This document shows, piece after piece, positions 1 through 7,026 of a stretch of 10,011 nucleotides of DNA. The stretch's first letter is position 1. Each line of letters opens with the position of its first letter. A model generated the notes under the pieces. It was given only the letters and a program-made list of their open reading frames with translations. It was not told the DNA's origin and ran no database searches. Origin of the DNA: Ignavibacteriales bacterium (GTDB lineage Bacteria > Bacteroidota > Ignavibacteria > UBA10030); contig JACRFF010000018.1 in NCBI GenBank assembly GCA_016218005.1, positions 1 to 10,011 of the forward strand, given 5' to 3'. Position numbers and translations under genes: made by a program.

Positions 1-118
1 GGATGCCTTTGGCAAGAGCTTTCGTATCGAATAATACATCCTGCGTAACATGAGTAACTAATTCATTCATGAGAGACACAAGATGCACGTCGTGGCCGCT
101 TGCGTCTTTGTATCTCAT
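1..118 (-). CDS. Possible 5' end of a divergent gene, function unknown (partial)
   Basis: Reading leftwards from an ATG at 118, the frame stays open for 39 codons to the window edge and gives a protein-like sequence beginning MRYKDASGHDVHLVSLMNEL. The same frame is also open upstream of this ATG as far as a stop inside the start of queA, so the start is uncertain. There is no evident Shine-Dalgarno site before it. The start lies only about 32 bases from the queA start, so the two genes would be divergent with a very short shared promoter region. All three rightward frames contain stops in this stretch, which favours the leftward reading. I do not recognise the family. A competing reading is that a rightward gene ends at 32-34 and the rest is spacer. 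Confidence 0.4.
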   Translation of the reverse strand, partial: MRYKDASGHDVHLVSLMNELVTHVTQDVLFDTKALAKGI

Positions 119-150
119 CGCGATTTTTTTATCAAAAGGGAAACTGGGCA

Positions 151-1188
151 ATGAAGCTCTCCGATTTCAAATATCCATTACCACGCAATCTTATCGCAAG
201 GTATCCGGCGCATCCGCGCGATCATTCAAGTCTCATGGTACTCAATCGAATTGATGAATCGATCGAGGAGAAAAAATTTCACGACATCCAAGCGTTCTTC
301 GAGAAAGGCGATTGCCTTGTCGTAAACGAGACGAAGGTCTTTCAAGCCCGATTGTACGGGAAGAAAGAAAAGACCAACGCCAAGATCGAAGTGTTTCTTT
401 TGCGCGAGTTGAACGCGGAGGAGAATATCTGGGACGTTATTGTCGATCCGGCGCGCAAGGTTCGGATCGGCAACAAGATTTTTTTCGACAACGGCAAGCT
501 GTGGTGCGAGGTCATCGACAATACGACTTCGCGCGGACGCACAGTTCGATTCAATCATAAGGGCGACCTCTTCAAGATCATCGACCGAATCGGATTGACG
601 CCGCTGCCGCATTACATCAAGCGCGAAGCGACGGCGAAAGACAAAGAGAGTTATCAAACTGTTTTCGCGAAAACCGTTGGCGCCGTAGCGGCACCGACCG
701 CCGGCTTGCATTTCACAAAGCAGCTGCTGCGCAAGATCGAAGCAAAGGGGGTCAAGATTGTTCCGGTGGTTTTACACGTGGGCTTGGGAACGTTTCGTCA
801 AGTGGAAGTTGAAGACCTGACAAAGCACAAGATGGATTCCGAATACTACGAAGTGCCGCAGCATGCCGTCGATGTTGTCAACAAGACCATCGATTCACGC
901 CACCGCGTGTACGTTGTTGGCACCAGCACCTGCAGAGCATTAGAATCCAGCGTTACTGCCGACGGACATCTCAAGGCATCAAAAGGTTGGACTGACAAAT
1001 TCATCTTCCCGCTGTACGATTTCAAGATTACCGACCGGCTTATCACCAATTTTCATTTGCCTGAATCGACGTTGCTGATGATGGTCAGCGCGTTTGCCGG
1101 ACACGACTTGGTAATGAAGGCATACAAGAAAGCGATCAAAGACCGGTACCGGTTCTACAGCTACGGCGACGCGATGTTGATTATCTAA
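151..1188 (+). CDS. queA: S-adenosylmethionine:tRNA ribosyltransferase-isomerase (QueA)
   Basis: Transfers and isomerises the ribose of S-adenosylmethionine onto 7-aminomethyl-7-deazaguanine in tRNA to give epoxyqueuosine, the penultimate step of queuosine synthesis in the cytoplasm. The 345-residue protein shows the family pattern from end to end: MKLSDFKYPLP at the N-terminus, PLPHYIKRE (151-159), GAVAAPTAGLHFT (177-189), LHVGLGTFRQVE (208-219), LITNFHLPESTLLMMVSAFAG (297-317) and the terminal YRFYSYGDAMLI. An in-frame ATG at 100 would add 17 residues, but the family starts at MKLSDF, so I chose 151; AAAGGGA at 136-142 is a plausible if slightly distant ribosome binding site. Length is typical of the family. 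ispD begins 5 bases after the stop, so the two are probably co-transcribed although their pathways are unrelated. Confidence 0.97.
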   Translation: MKLSDFKYPLPRNLIARYPAHPRDHSSLMVLNRIDESIEEKKFHDIQAFFEKGDCLVVNETKVFQARLYGKKEKTNAKIEVFLLRELNAEENIWDVIVDPARKVRIGNKIFFDNGKLWCEVIDNTTSRGRTVRFNHKGDLFKIIDRIGLTPLPHYIKREATAKDKESYQTVFAKTVGAVAAPTAGLHFTKQLLRKIEAKGVKIVPVVLHVGLGTFRQVEVEDLTKHKMDSEYYEVPQHAVDVVNKTIDSRHRVYVVGTSTCRALESSVTADGHLKASKGWTDKFIFPLYDFKITDRLITNFHLPESTLLMMVSAFAGHDLVMKAYKKAIKDRYRFYSYGDAMLII

Positions 1189-1193
1189 CGCGA

Positions 1194-1913
1194 ATGAGAC
1201 GACAACGACCACGGGTGATTGCGATTGTTCCCGCCGCCGGTTCTGGCTCTCGGTTGGGGGGAGCGGTCAAGAAGCAATTCCTTCAACTCCACGGAAAGCC
1301 GATCATCGTCCACACGCTGCAGCAATTCGAGCACTGCGCCGAAGTTGACGAGATTGCGGTTGCGGTGCCGGAGCCGGCGATTACGGACATGGAACAACTC
1401 GTGAGACGATTTCGTCTTCACAAAGTCAGCAAGGTTGTAGCGGGAGGCGCGAAGCGTCAGGATTCCGTGGCGCACGTTCTCAAAACTCTCGACCTGAAGG
1501 ATACCGATATCCTTCTTGTGCACGATGGCGTGCGGCCGTTCGTCCAGCGAAAAAAAATTGTCGAACTGATCAAAGCATGCCGCGAGCACCGTGTGGCGGT
1601 GCTTGCCGTTCAGCCGAAGGATACCATAAGGCGTTCGCGTGGCGGTGGATTTTTTGATCAAACGCTTGACCGCTCAGCGCTTTGGATGATTCAGACTCCG
1701 CAGGCGTTTACTGCCGGCATTTTGCAAAAGGCATTTGCACGCGCGGCAAAGGACAGGTTCTATTCAACCGATGAAGCGGCGTTGACAGAACGTTTGGGTA
1801 TTCATGCCAAAATCGTCGAAGGAACATACGACAATATCAAGATTACGACGCGCGAGGATTTGGAATTGGCAGGCTTGATATTCGAACGCTGGGCAAAAAG
1901 CGACCTCATCTAA
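1194..1913 (+). CDS. ispD: 2-C-methyl-D-erythritol 4-phosphate cytidylyltransferase (IspD)
   Basis: Couples methylerythritol 4-phosphate with CTP to form CDP-methylerythritol in the non-mevalonate isoprenoid pathway (cytoplasm). The 239 residues contain the nucleotide-binding loop PAAGSGSRLGGAVKKQF (13-29) with R20 and K27 where the E. coli enzyme has its catalytic Arg20 and Lys27. They also contain VAGGAKRQDSV (82-92), HDGVRPF (110-116), QPKDTIR (140-146), LDRS (158-161), QTPQAF (167-172), TDEA (192-195) and the substrate-binding NIKITTREDL (214-223). All expected blocks are present in order. No IspF domain is fused. The start lies 5 bases after queA and has no strong ribosome binding site, so translational coupling is likely. 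No other methylerythritol-pathway gene is in the window. Confidence 0.97.
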   Translation: MRRQRPRVIAIVPAAGSGSRLGGAVKKQFLQLHGKPIIVHTLQQFEHCAEVDEIAVAVPEPAITDMEQLVRRFRLHKVSKVVAGGAKRQDSVAHVLKTLDLKDTDILLVHDGVRPFVQRKKIVELIKACREHRVAVLAVQPKDTIRRSRGGGFFDQTLDRSALWMIQTPQAFTAGILQKAFARAAKDRFYSTDEAALTERLGIHAKIVEGTYDNIKITTREDLELAGLIFERWAKSDLI

Positions 1914-1930
1914 ACCTTCGGTTGCTTTTT
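1895..1930 (+). terminator. Possible weak intrinsic terminator at the end of ispD
   Basis: A small hairpin AACC-TTC-GGTT (1913-1923) sits on the ispD stop codon and is followed by GC and five T. The downstream GCTTTTT (1924-1930) can also pair with AAAAAGC (1895-1901) inside the end of ispD. The stem is short and A/T-rich, so termination would be partial at best. The 78-base gap before plsY makes a transcription boundary here plausible. Confidence 0.25.
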
Positions 1931-1991
1931 CGTCTCGAACTTCCTACTTTATTGTCAACATATACGGGCCACAACACAAAGGGTTTATGGA

Positions 1992-2681
1992 ATGATCAAT
2001 CTGGCAATTGTGGTATTGCTAAGCTACATCGTAGGGTCCATTCCGACGAGTATTATGCTCTCGAAATGGCGCCACGGCTTTGACATCCGGACGAAGGGAA
2101 GCGGCAATGCCGGCGGCACGAACGTCTTCCGCGTCTTAGGCTGGAAGTCGGGAGTATTCGTGATGGCAATCGATCTGGGCAAGGGAGTTCTTGCTACCAC
2201 GGTGGTGGCTCGGTTGTTTTGGGATCCGACGCTACCGTTCTACAACCGCACCCCGTTTGATGATTTTACGATCATTCAAATGATTTGCGGCGGCGCCGCC
2301 ATTATCGGCCATGTGTGGACGGTGTTTGCCGGATTTCGAGGCGGCAAAGGCATTGCGACGGCGGCCGGCATGTTGGTGGGTATCGCGCCGACGGAATTTG
2401 CTATCTCGGTAGTTATCTTCGTTGTATTCTTCTTTGCGTTTCGGTATGTCTCACTGGGGTCGATTGCCGCAGCGGCGGCTTTTCCGTTGTCTCTCATCGT
2501 CCGACACAACATCTTGTCGGATGAAATCCATAGCTACAAAACGCTCGTATTCTTCAGTGTCGGTGTCGCACTGGTGCTGATCTATTCTCACCGTGCGAAC
2601 ATCAAACGATTGCTGCAGGGAACCGAGAACAAGATGACAAAATCTTCCGGTTCGAAGAGTACCGAGTCGCAGGAAGCCTAA
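1992..2681 (+). CDS. plsY: Acyl-phosphate:glycerol-3-phosphate acyltransferase (PlsY)
   Basis: Integral inner-membrane enzyme that acylates position 1 of glycerol-3-phosphate using acyl-phosphate, the first membrane step of phospholipid synthesis. The 229 residues show the three cytoplasmic motifs of the family. Motif 1 is GSIPTS (15-20) followed by GSGNAGGTNVFR (36-47). Motif 2, the glycerol-phosphate-binding loop, is GHVWTVFAGFRGGKG (106-120). Motif 3 is SHRANIKRLLQGTE with H200, N203 and E212 all present. Several hydrophobic segments (about 4-22, 54-75, 96-112, 125-150, 155-171 and 184-199) match the multi-pass topology. The protein is longer than the usual ~200 residues because of a polar Ser/Lys/Glu tail after residue 213. 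AAAGGG precedes the ATG. gpsA, which makes the substrate, follows after 57 bases. Confidence 0.95.
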   Translation: MINLAIVVLLSYIVGSIPTSIMLSKWRHGFDIRTKGSGNAGGTNVFRVLGWKSGVFVMAIDLGKGVLATTVVARLFWDPTLPFYNRTPFDDFTIIQMICGGAAIIGHVWTVFAGFRGGKGIATAAGMLVGIAPTEFAISVVIFVVFFFAFRYVSLGSIAAAAAFPLSLIVRHNILSDEIHSYKTLVFFSVGVALVLIYSHRANIKRLLQGTENKMTKSSGSKSTESQEA

Positions 2682-2738
2682 CGTCATCGAAAACCTTTTT
2701 GCTCCGTAGTTCGCTTCTCGAAAGGTGCGTGCGCGCAT

Positions 2739-3743
2739 ATGAAGGTCACCGTTCTGGGGGCTGGAAGCTGGGGCACAACGCTTGCGCTTGTTCTGGTTGA
2801 CAAGGGACATCAAGTCAACCTGTGGACGTATAATCCGCGCCAAGCCGAAGTCATGAAAGAGAAGCGGGAAAATCATGACTTTCTCCCCGGTATCCCGCTG
2901 CCTCCGTTACTCAACATTGCCACCGACATTGAAGCCGCCTCGGTTGGCCGCGATCTCATTGTCGCCGCCGTTCCGTCGCAATTCCTGCGTTCCGTTCTCA
3001 AGAATATTGCTCACCTCGACCTTACGCACACCGTTATCTGCAACGTTGCCAAGGGAGTCGAAAATCAATCGCTTATGACCATGAGCGAGGTGATGATCGA
3101 TATTCTCGAACACGAACGCAAAGGAAACCTTGCTATCCTTTCCGGTCCAAGCCACGCCGAGGAAGTCAGCAAGAAAATTCCGACGGCCGTTGTGGCCTCC
3201 TCCTACGATCAAAAAACGGCACGGCTGGTACAAGATGCGTTTATGACGCCGTACTTCCGCGTCTATGTCAACGACGATATCCGCGGTGTCGAATTAGGAG
3301 GCGCGATCAAGAACGTTATCGCTATTGCCGCCGGCGTAAGCGACGGAGCCGGATTCGGCGACAACACCAAAGCCGCCATCATGACGCGCGGCATTTATGA
3401 AATCACGCGCCTTGGCGTGAAAATGGGAGCGCAGCCCATCACGTTTGCCGGACTCTCCGGCATTGGCGATTTGATCGTTACGTGCATGAGCCGCCACAGC
3501 CGCAATCGTTATGTGGGCGAAGAGATCGGCAAGGGACGCAAACTTGACGACATCCTCAAGGAAATGGTGATGGTTGCGGAAGGCGTTACCACCACGAAAG
3601 CGATTCACGAACTTTCTCAACGGCACCACGTTGATATGCCGATGGCTGCGGAAGTCTACAGCGTGCTGTATCAATCCAAAGACCCGTATCAAGCGACATA
3701 CGATCTTATGACGCGGGACGCCAAAGGCGAAGGCTCACACTAA
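2739..3743 (+). CDS. gpsA: NAD(P)-dependent glycerol-3-phosphate dehydrogenase (GpsA)
   Basis: Cytoplasmic enzyme that reduces dihydroxyacetone phosphate to sn-glycerol-3-phosphate, the backbone of phospholipids. The 334-residue length is typical. The Rossmann dinucleotide loop GAGSWGT is at 7-13, followed by NVAKGVE (102-108) and SGPSHAEEV (135-143). The catalytic lysine is K191 in GGAIKNVIAIAAG. FGDNTKAAIMTRG (206-218), GLSGIGDLIVTC (238-249) and MVAEGVTTTKA (278-288) complete the C-terminal helical domain. The ATG is preceded by AAAGGTG (2721-2727). Placed between two plsY-type genes, it forms a local glycerophospholipid unit: GpsA makes the glycerol-3-phosphate that PlsY acylates. No plsX is in the window, so acyl-phosphate supply must be encoded elsewhere. 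Confidence 0.97.
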   Translation: MKVTVLGAGSWGTTLALVLVDKGHQVNLWTYNPRQAEVMKEKRENHDFLPGIPLPPLLNIATDIEAASVGRDLIVAAVPSQFLRSVLKNIAHLDLTHTVICNVAKGVENQSLMTMSEVMIDILEHERKGNLAILSGPSHAEEVSKKIPTAVVASSYDQKTARLVQDAFMTPYFRVYVNDDIRGVELGGAIKNVIAIAAGVSDGAGFGDNTKAAIMTRGIYEITRLGVKMGAQPITFAGLSGIGDLIVTCMSRHSRNRYVGEEIGKGRKLDDILKEMVMVAEGVTTTKAIHELSQRHHVDMPMAAEVYSVLYQSKDPYQATYDLMTRDAKGEGSH

Positions 3744-3805
3744 GCGCACCCTTCACACGTGCGGCAAGTTTTCACAAGCGCGCAAGCTTCACACAAGCGC
3801 TCCTG
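3735..3805 (+). repeat. Four imperfect tandem units with about 18-base spacing at the 3' end of gpsA
   Basis: TCACA(C) followed by an AAGCGC-like string recurs with units starting at 3735, 3753, 3772 and 3789 (spacings 18, 19 and 17). The first unit covers the last codons and stop of gpsA; the rest are in the 140-base gap before the next gene. The units are degenerate, and chance or decayed tandem duplication are both possible. I see no ribosome binding site or hairpin terminator in the same gap. Confidence 0.4.
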
Positions 3806-3883
3806 CCTGCTGATTGCATTCCCCTCGCCTTTTCCGTATCTTTTTACAAATAACAACTCAACAATCACGTTTTTTCTTCGTCC

Positions 3884-4501
3884 TTGCACCTCCTCATCTG
3901 TGTTCTTGGCGGCTATCTGCTTGGTTCCATTCCGACTGCCTATCTCTTGGTAAGGCGATCGGCAGGAATTGATATCCGGGAAGCAGGCAGCGGCAACGTT
4001 GGCGGCTACAATACGTATCGAGTAACGAAGTCCAAATCCGCAGCCGTTATGGTGGGTGTGCTTGATGGACTGAAAGGATTCGGTGCTGTACTGGTGGTGG
4101 CTTGGTTTGCTCCGGAGTCGCCGTGGGACCAAGTTGTTGTGCTGGGATCGACGCTTGTCGGCCACAACTATCCGGTGTGGCTTGGATTCAAAGGCGGCCG
4201 CGGTCTTGCTTCGGCGGCGGGCGGATTTTTGGGGATTGGTCTCAGCTTTGCTGTTGTATGGTGTGGCGTATGGTTCGTTGTCCATCGAACGACCAACGAC
4301 ATTCTCAAAAGCAATATTACCGCCATCGTCGTATCTCCGTTTATTGTTGCGGCACTTCGGACAACGCTTGTGCCGTGGCTCATGGTGAGTTCGATGCCGC
4401 CGGACGTGTATGTGCTGGCTTCTATTCCAATAAGTTGTGTGCTGCTGTTGAGCCACGCCAAGCCGGTGTGGCTGTGGATTCAAGGCAAACCATTGTCGTA
4501 G
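3884..4501 (+). CDS. PlsY-like membrane protein with degenerate third motif (divergent paralog)
   Basis: A 205-residue multi-pass membrane protein of the PlsY acyltransferase family. It keeps GSIPTAYLL (14-22), GSGNVGGYNTYR (35-46, where the family usually has GATN), DGLKG (61-65) and the phosphate loop GHNYPVWLGFKGGRG (93-107, with R in place of the usual K of GGKG). The third motif is eroded. Aligned with SHRANIKRLLQGTE of the upstream PlsY it reads SHAKPVWLWIQGKP: the histidine survives (H191), while the conserved asparagine and glutamate are both replaced by proline (P194, P203). The YVSLGSI segment is also absent. The start is a TTG at 3884; no ATG lies between it and the upstream in-frame stop at 3851, and the first hydrophobic helix begins right there as in other PlsY proteins. 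It may be a specialised or inactive enzyme. Nine bases separate it from the protease ATG. Confidence 0.85.
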   Translation: MHLLICVLGGYLLGSIPTAYLLVRRSAGIDIREAGSGNVGGYNTYRVTKSKSAAVMVGVLDGLKGFGAVLVVAWFAPESPWDQVVVLGSTLVGHNYPVWLGFKGGRGLASAAGGFLGIGLSFAVVWCGVWFVVHRTTNDILKSNITAIVVSPFIVAALRTTLVPWLMVSSMPPDVYVLASIPISCVLLLSHAKPVWLWIQGKPLS

Positions 4502-4505
4502 GTGG
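4500..4505 (+). promoter_or_regulatory. Ribosome binding site that decides the protease start
   Basis: AGGTGG overlaps the TAG stop of the upstream plsY-like gene and lies 5 bases before ATG 4511. The GTG at 4502 is inside this site, so it is unlikely to be the start. Stop codon and ribosome binding site overlap, which suggests translational coupling. Confidence 0.6.
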
Positions 4506-4510
4506 AAACC

Positions 4511-5716
4511 ATGAACAATCCATACGTCAGATTTTTTTTCTTGCTCTCGATTCCCCTTGTGGTCGGGTTTGGGATTGGCTATACCATGAAGCCGACGGCG
4601 GCGATACCGCCGACAGTTTATGAAGCAACCGCCAATCTTCCTTCAGTTGTAACGGCCCAAGATCGACAAACCGGCGACAATCAAGAAGCGGTTGCAAAGT
4701 CGAGACGCTCCGCCATTACGCAAGCCGTGGGTCGTGTAAGCCCGGCGGTGGTTGGCATCAACGTTATGCAAATTCAACAGCTTCAGTATCGCAATCCCTT
4801 CTCCGATTGGTTTGGCGACGACCCCGTTTTTCGGCGCTTCTGGGGCGACCGCACGTACAAGCAAAAGGTTCAAGGTTTAGGCTCGGGCTTCATCATTTCT
4901 TCTGATGGCTACATCGTTACAAACGATCACGTTGCCGGCAACGCGACTGAAATCACTGTTACGTTGACGGGAGGAAAACAATACAAAGGCAAGATTATTG
5001 GCACCGACCACTCGACCGACATTTGCCTTATCAAGGTGGATGCAAAAGATTTGCCGTACATCCCGATGGGCAATTCAGACGACCTGATGAGCGGCGAATG
5101 GGCGATCGCGCTCGGAAATCCGTTCGGACTTTTTCAGATCAACGACAAACCGACGGTAACGGTTGGCGTCATCAGCTCGCTGGGCATGAATCTCGGCAAT
5201 CTTGACGGCCGCTACTATCGCGATATGATCGAAACAGACGCCGCGATCAACGGCGGCAACAGTGGCGGGCCGCTGGTCAACAGCGATGGCGAAGTGATTG
5301 GCATGAATACGCTCATCTTCACGGGCGGCGAAAGTCGCACGTACGTCGGTTATGGCTTTGCGATTCCGGTCAACAAGGTGAAGAAAGTCGTGGCTGAGTT
5401 GAAGAAGAAAGGGAAGGTGACGCGAGACGTTTCGGCAGGATTTGAGTATCAGGAAGTGGATGGGCGCATCGCGCGTTACTTGGGGCTTGCTCAGATTCAA
5501 GGAATTATCATCAGCGAAATTGAGCCGCGCGGACCGGCAGAGAAAGCCGGGCTGAAGATTGGCGACGTCATTCTGGAAATCAACGGTCAGAAGGTCAACA
5601 ACGAACAAGATTTCATCGGCGTGTTGGTCGATTCTTCGCCGGGGGATATCTTGAATGTCAAAGTATTCCGTGAGCGCCGCCTCATTGAGGCGGCTTTGAA
5701 ATTAGAGAAATCATAA
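4511..5716 (+). CDS. Membrane-anchored HtrA/Deg-type serine endoprotease with one PDZ domain
   Basis: Periplasmic quality-control protease of the trypsin-like HtrA family. The first residues, MNNPYVRFFF onward, form one hydrophobic segment (about 7-25) with no clear AxA cleavage site, so I read it as a membrane anchor rather than a cleaved signal peptide. A polar linker follows (about 27-66). The protease domain (about 67-300) carries a complete catalytic triad: H140 in TNDHV, D170 in STDICLIKVD and S251 in GGNSGGPLVN. One PDZ domain (about 305-398) holds GIIISEIEPRGPAEKAGLKIGD (331-352). At 401 residues with one PDZ it resembles DegS or HhoA in layout, whereas DegP has two PDZ domains. A GTG at 4502 could start it three codons earlier, but that codon lies in the ribosome binding site. 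purB starts 3 bases after the stop. Confidence 0.93.
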   Translation: MNNPYVRFFFLLSIPLVVGFGIGYTMKPTAAIPPTVYEATANLPSVVTAQDRQTGDNQEAVAKSRRSAITQAVGRVSPAVVGINVMQIQQLQYRNPFSDWFGDDPVFRRFWGDRTYKQKVQGLGSGFIISSDGYIVTNDHVAGNATEITVTLTGGKQYKGKIIGTDHSTDICLIKVDAKDLPYIPMGNSDDLMSGEWAIALGNPFGLFQINDKPTVTVGVISSLGMNLGNLDGRYYRDMIETDAAINGGNSGGPLVNSDGEVIGMNTLIFTGGESRTYVGYGFAIPVNKVKKVVAELKKKGKVTRDVSAGFEYQEVDGRIARYLGLAQIQGIIISEIEPRGPAEKAGLKIGDVILEINGQKVNNEQDFIGVLVDSSPGDILNVKVFRERRLIEAALKLEKS

Positions 5717-5719
5717 ACG

Positions 5720-7015
5720 ATGATTGCACGCTACACACGTCCGGCGATGGGCCGGATCTTTGAGGATGAAAATAAACTCCGCATTTGGTTAGAAGTCGAA
5801 CTGCTGGCGTGTGAGGCGCAAGCTGAACTCGGCTCGATTCCAATATCGGCTGCCGAAACCATCCGCGCAAAAGCAAATTTTGACGTTCATCGTGTGCTGG
5901 AGATTGAACAGGAAACCAAGCACGACATGATCGCCTTCTTGACGAACGTCGGCGAGTTTGTCGGGCCCGAATCGCGGTTCATTCATCTTGGCATGACGTC
6001 GTCGGATGTGCTCGATACGTCGCTGGCACTCCAGATGAAGCAAGCCGGCGAGCTTTTGCTCGACGATTGGGGAGCGTTGAAACAAGCACTGGCAACACGC
6101 GCGAAGGAATTCAAGTATACTGTGATGATCGGGCGAACGCACGGCATTCACGCCGAGCCGATCACGTTCGGACTGAAGCTTGCGCTCTGGTACGCCGAAG
6201 TCTGCCGGAATATTGAACGGCTCACATCGGCCATCAGCACTATAGCGGTGGGGAAAATTTCCGGTGCGGTGGGCACCTACCAGCATGTGGACCCGTTTGT
6301 GGAGCGGTACGTCTGCGAGAAACTTGGCTTGCAGCCGTCGCCCGTTGCCACGCAGGTGTTGCAGCGCGACCGGCATGCGGAGTATATGAACACGCTGGCG
6401 TTGCTTGGGTGTTCGTTGGAAAAATTTGCGACGGAGATTCGTCACCTCCAGAAAACCGAAGTACTCGAAGCCGAAGAATTTTTTTCCAAGGGTCAAAAAG
6501 GTTCGTCGGCAATGCCGCACAAGCGCAATCCCATTACGTGCGAGCGTATCGCGGGACTTTCGCGCGTGTTGCGCGGCAATGCGCTGGCGGCGATGGAAAA
6601 CGTCGCACTGTGGCACGAGCGGGATATTACGCACTCGTCGGTCGAGCGCATTATCATTCCCGATAGCTGTGCCTTGCTCGACTACATGACAACGCAATTC
6701 ACCAAGGTCATCGAACAGCTTCTCGTCTATCCCGGACGGATGCAGTGGAATCTGAACGCAACCCATGGACTTGTGTTTTCTCAAGAAGTGCTGCTTGCCT
6801 TGACCAAGAAAGGAATGAAGCGTGAAGATGCGTACCGCATCGTGCAAGAACAAGCGATGAAGGTTTGGCAGAATGCCTCGGATTTCAAAACGCTTCTCCA
6901 AAGTTCGGCTGAAGTTAAGAAGCTTTTGAGCAGCGATGAACTTGATGCGTTGTTTGACCCAAAGCGGAGTTTGAAGCAAGTCGATTATATCTTTGATCGC
7001 GTCGGTCTATCTTAA
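5720..7015 (+). CDS. purB: Adenylosuccinate lyase (PurB)
   Basis: Cytoplasmic enzyme acting twice in purine synthesis: it releases fumarate from SAICAR to give AICAR, and from adenylosuccinate to give AMP. The 431 residues show the fumarase/aspartase superfamily layout. The N-terminal substrate segment ARYTRPAMGRIF is followed by H68 in KHDM, HLGMTSSDVLDT (89-100) and GRTHGIHAEPITFG (138-151) with the general-acid histidine H141. The flexible signature loop GSSAMPHKRNPI (261-272) contains the catalytic serine S263. Length and the spacing of these residues match the Bacillus-type enzyme. The gene starts 3 bases after the protease and ends 11 bases before the aldehyde dehydrogenase, so it is probably in their transcript. 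No other purine gene is nearby. Confidence 0.97.
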   Translation: MIARYTRPAMGRIFEDENKLRIWLEVELLACEAQAELGSIPISAAETIRAKANFDVHRVLEIEQETKHDMIAFLTNVGEFVGPESRFIHLGMTSSDVLDTSLALQMKQAGELLLDDWGALKQALATRAKEFKYTVMIGRTHGIHAEPITFGLKLALWYAEVCRNIERLTSAISTIAVGKISGAVGTYQHVDPFVERYVCEKLGLQPSPVATQVLQRDRHAEYMNTLALLGCSLEKFATEIRHLQKTEVLEAEEFFSKGQKGSSAMPHKRNPITCERIAGLSRVLRGNALAAMENVALWHERDITHSSVERIIIPDSCALLDYMTTQFTKVIEQLLVYPGRMQWNLNATHGLVFSQEVLLALTKKGMKREDAYRIVQEQAMKVWQNASDFKTLLQSSAEVKKLLSSDELDALFDPKRSLKQVDYIFDRVGLS

Positions 7016-7026
7016 CGGAGAATGCT

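Noticed and set aside
100..150. Upstream in-frame ATG that would extend QueA by 17 residues
   Set aside because: The family begins at MKLSDF (ATG 151), the extra residues match nothing in QueA, and the extension would run into the possible divergent gene.
3740..4483. Leftward open frame of 247 codons opposite the plsY-like gene
   Set aside because: Its translation is rich in His, Arg, Asn and Lys with no motifs, while the opposite strand encodes a recognisable membrane protein; it is an antisense shadow.
5789..6979. Leftward open frame of 396 codons opposite purB
   Set aside because: The full set of adenylosuccinate lyase motifs lies on the other strand; the antisense translation shows no domain pattern.
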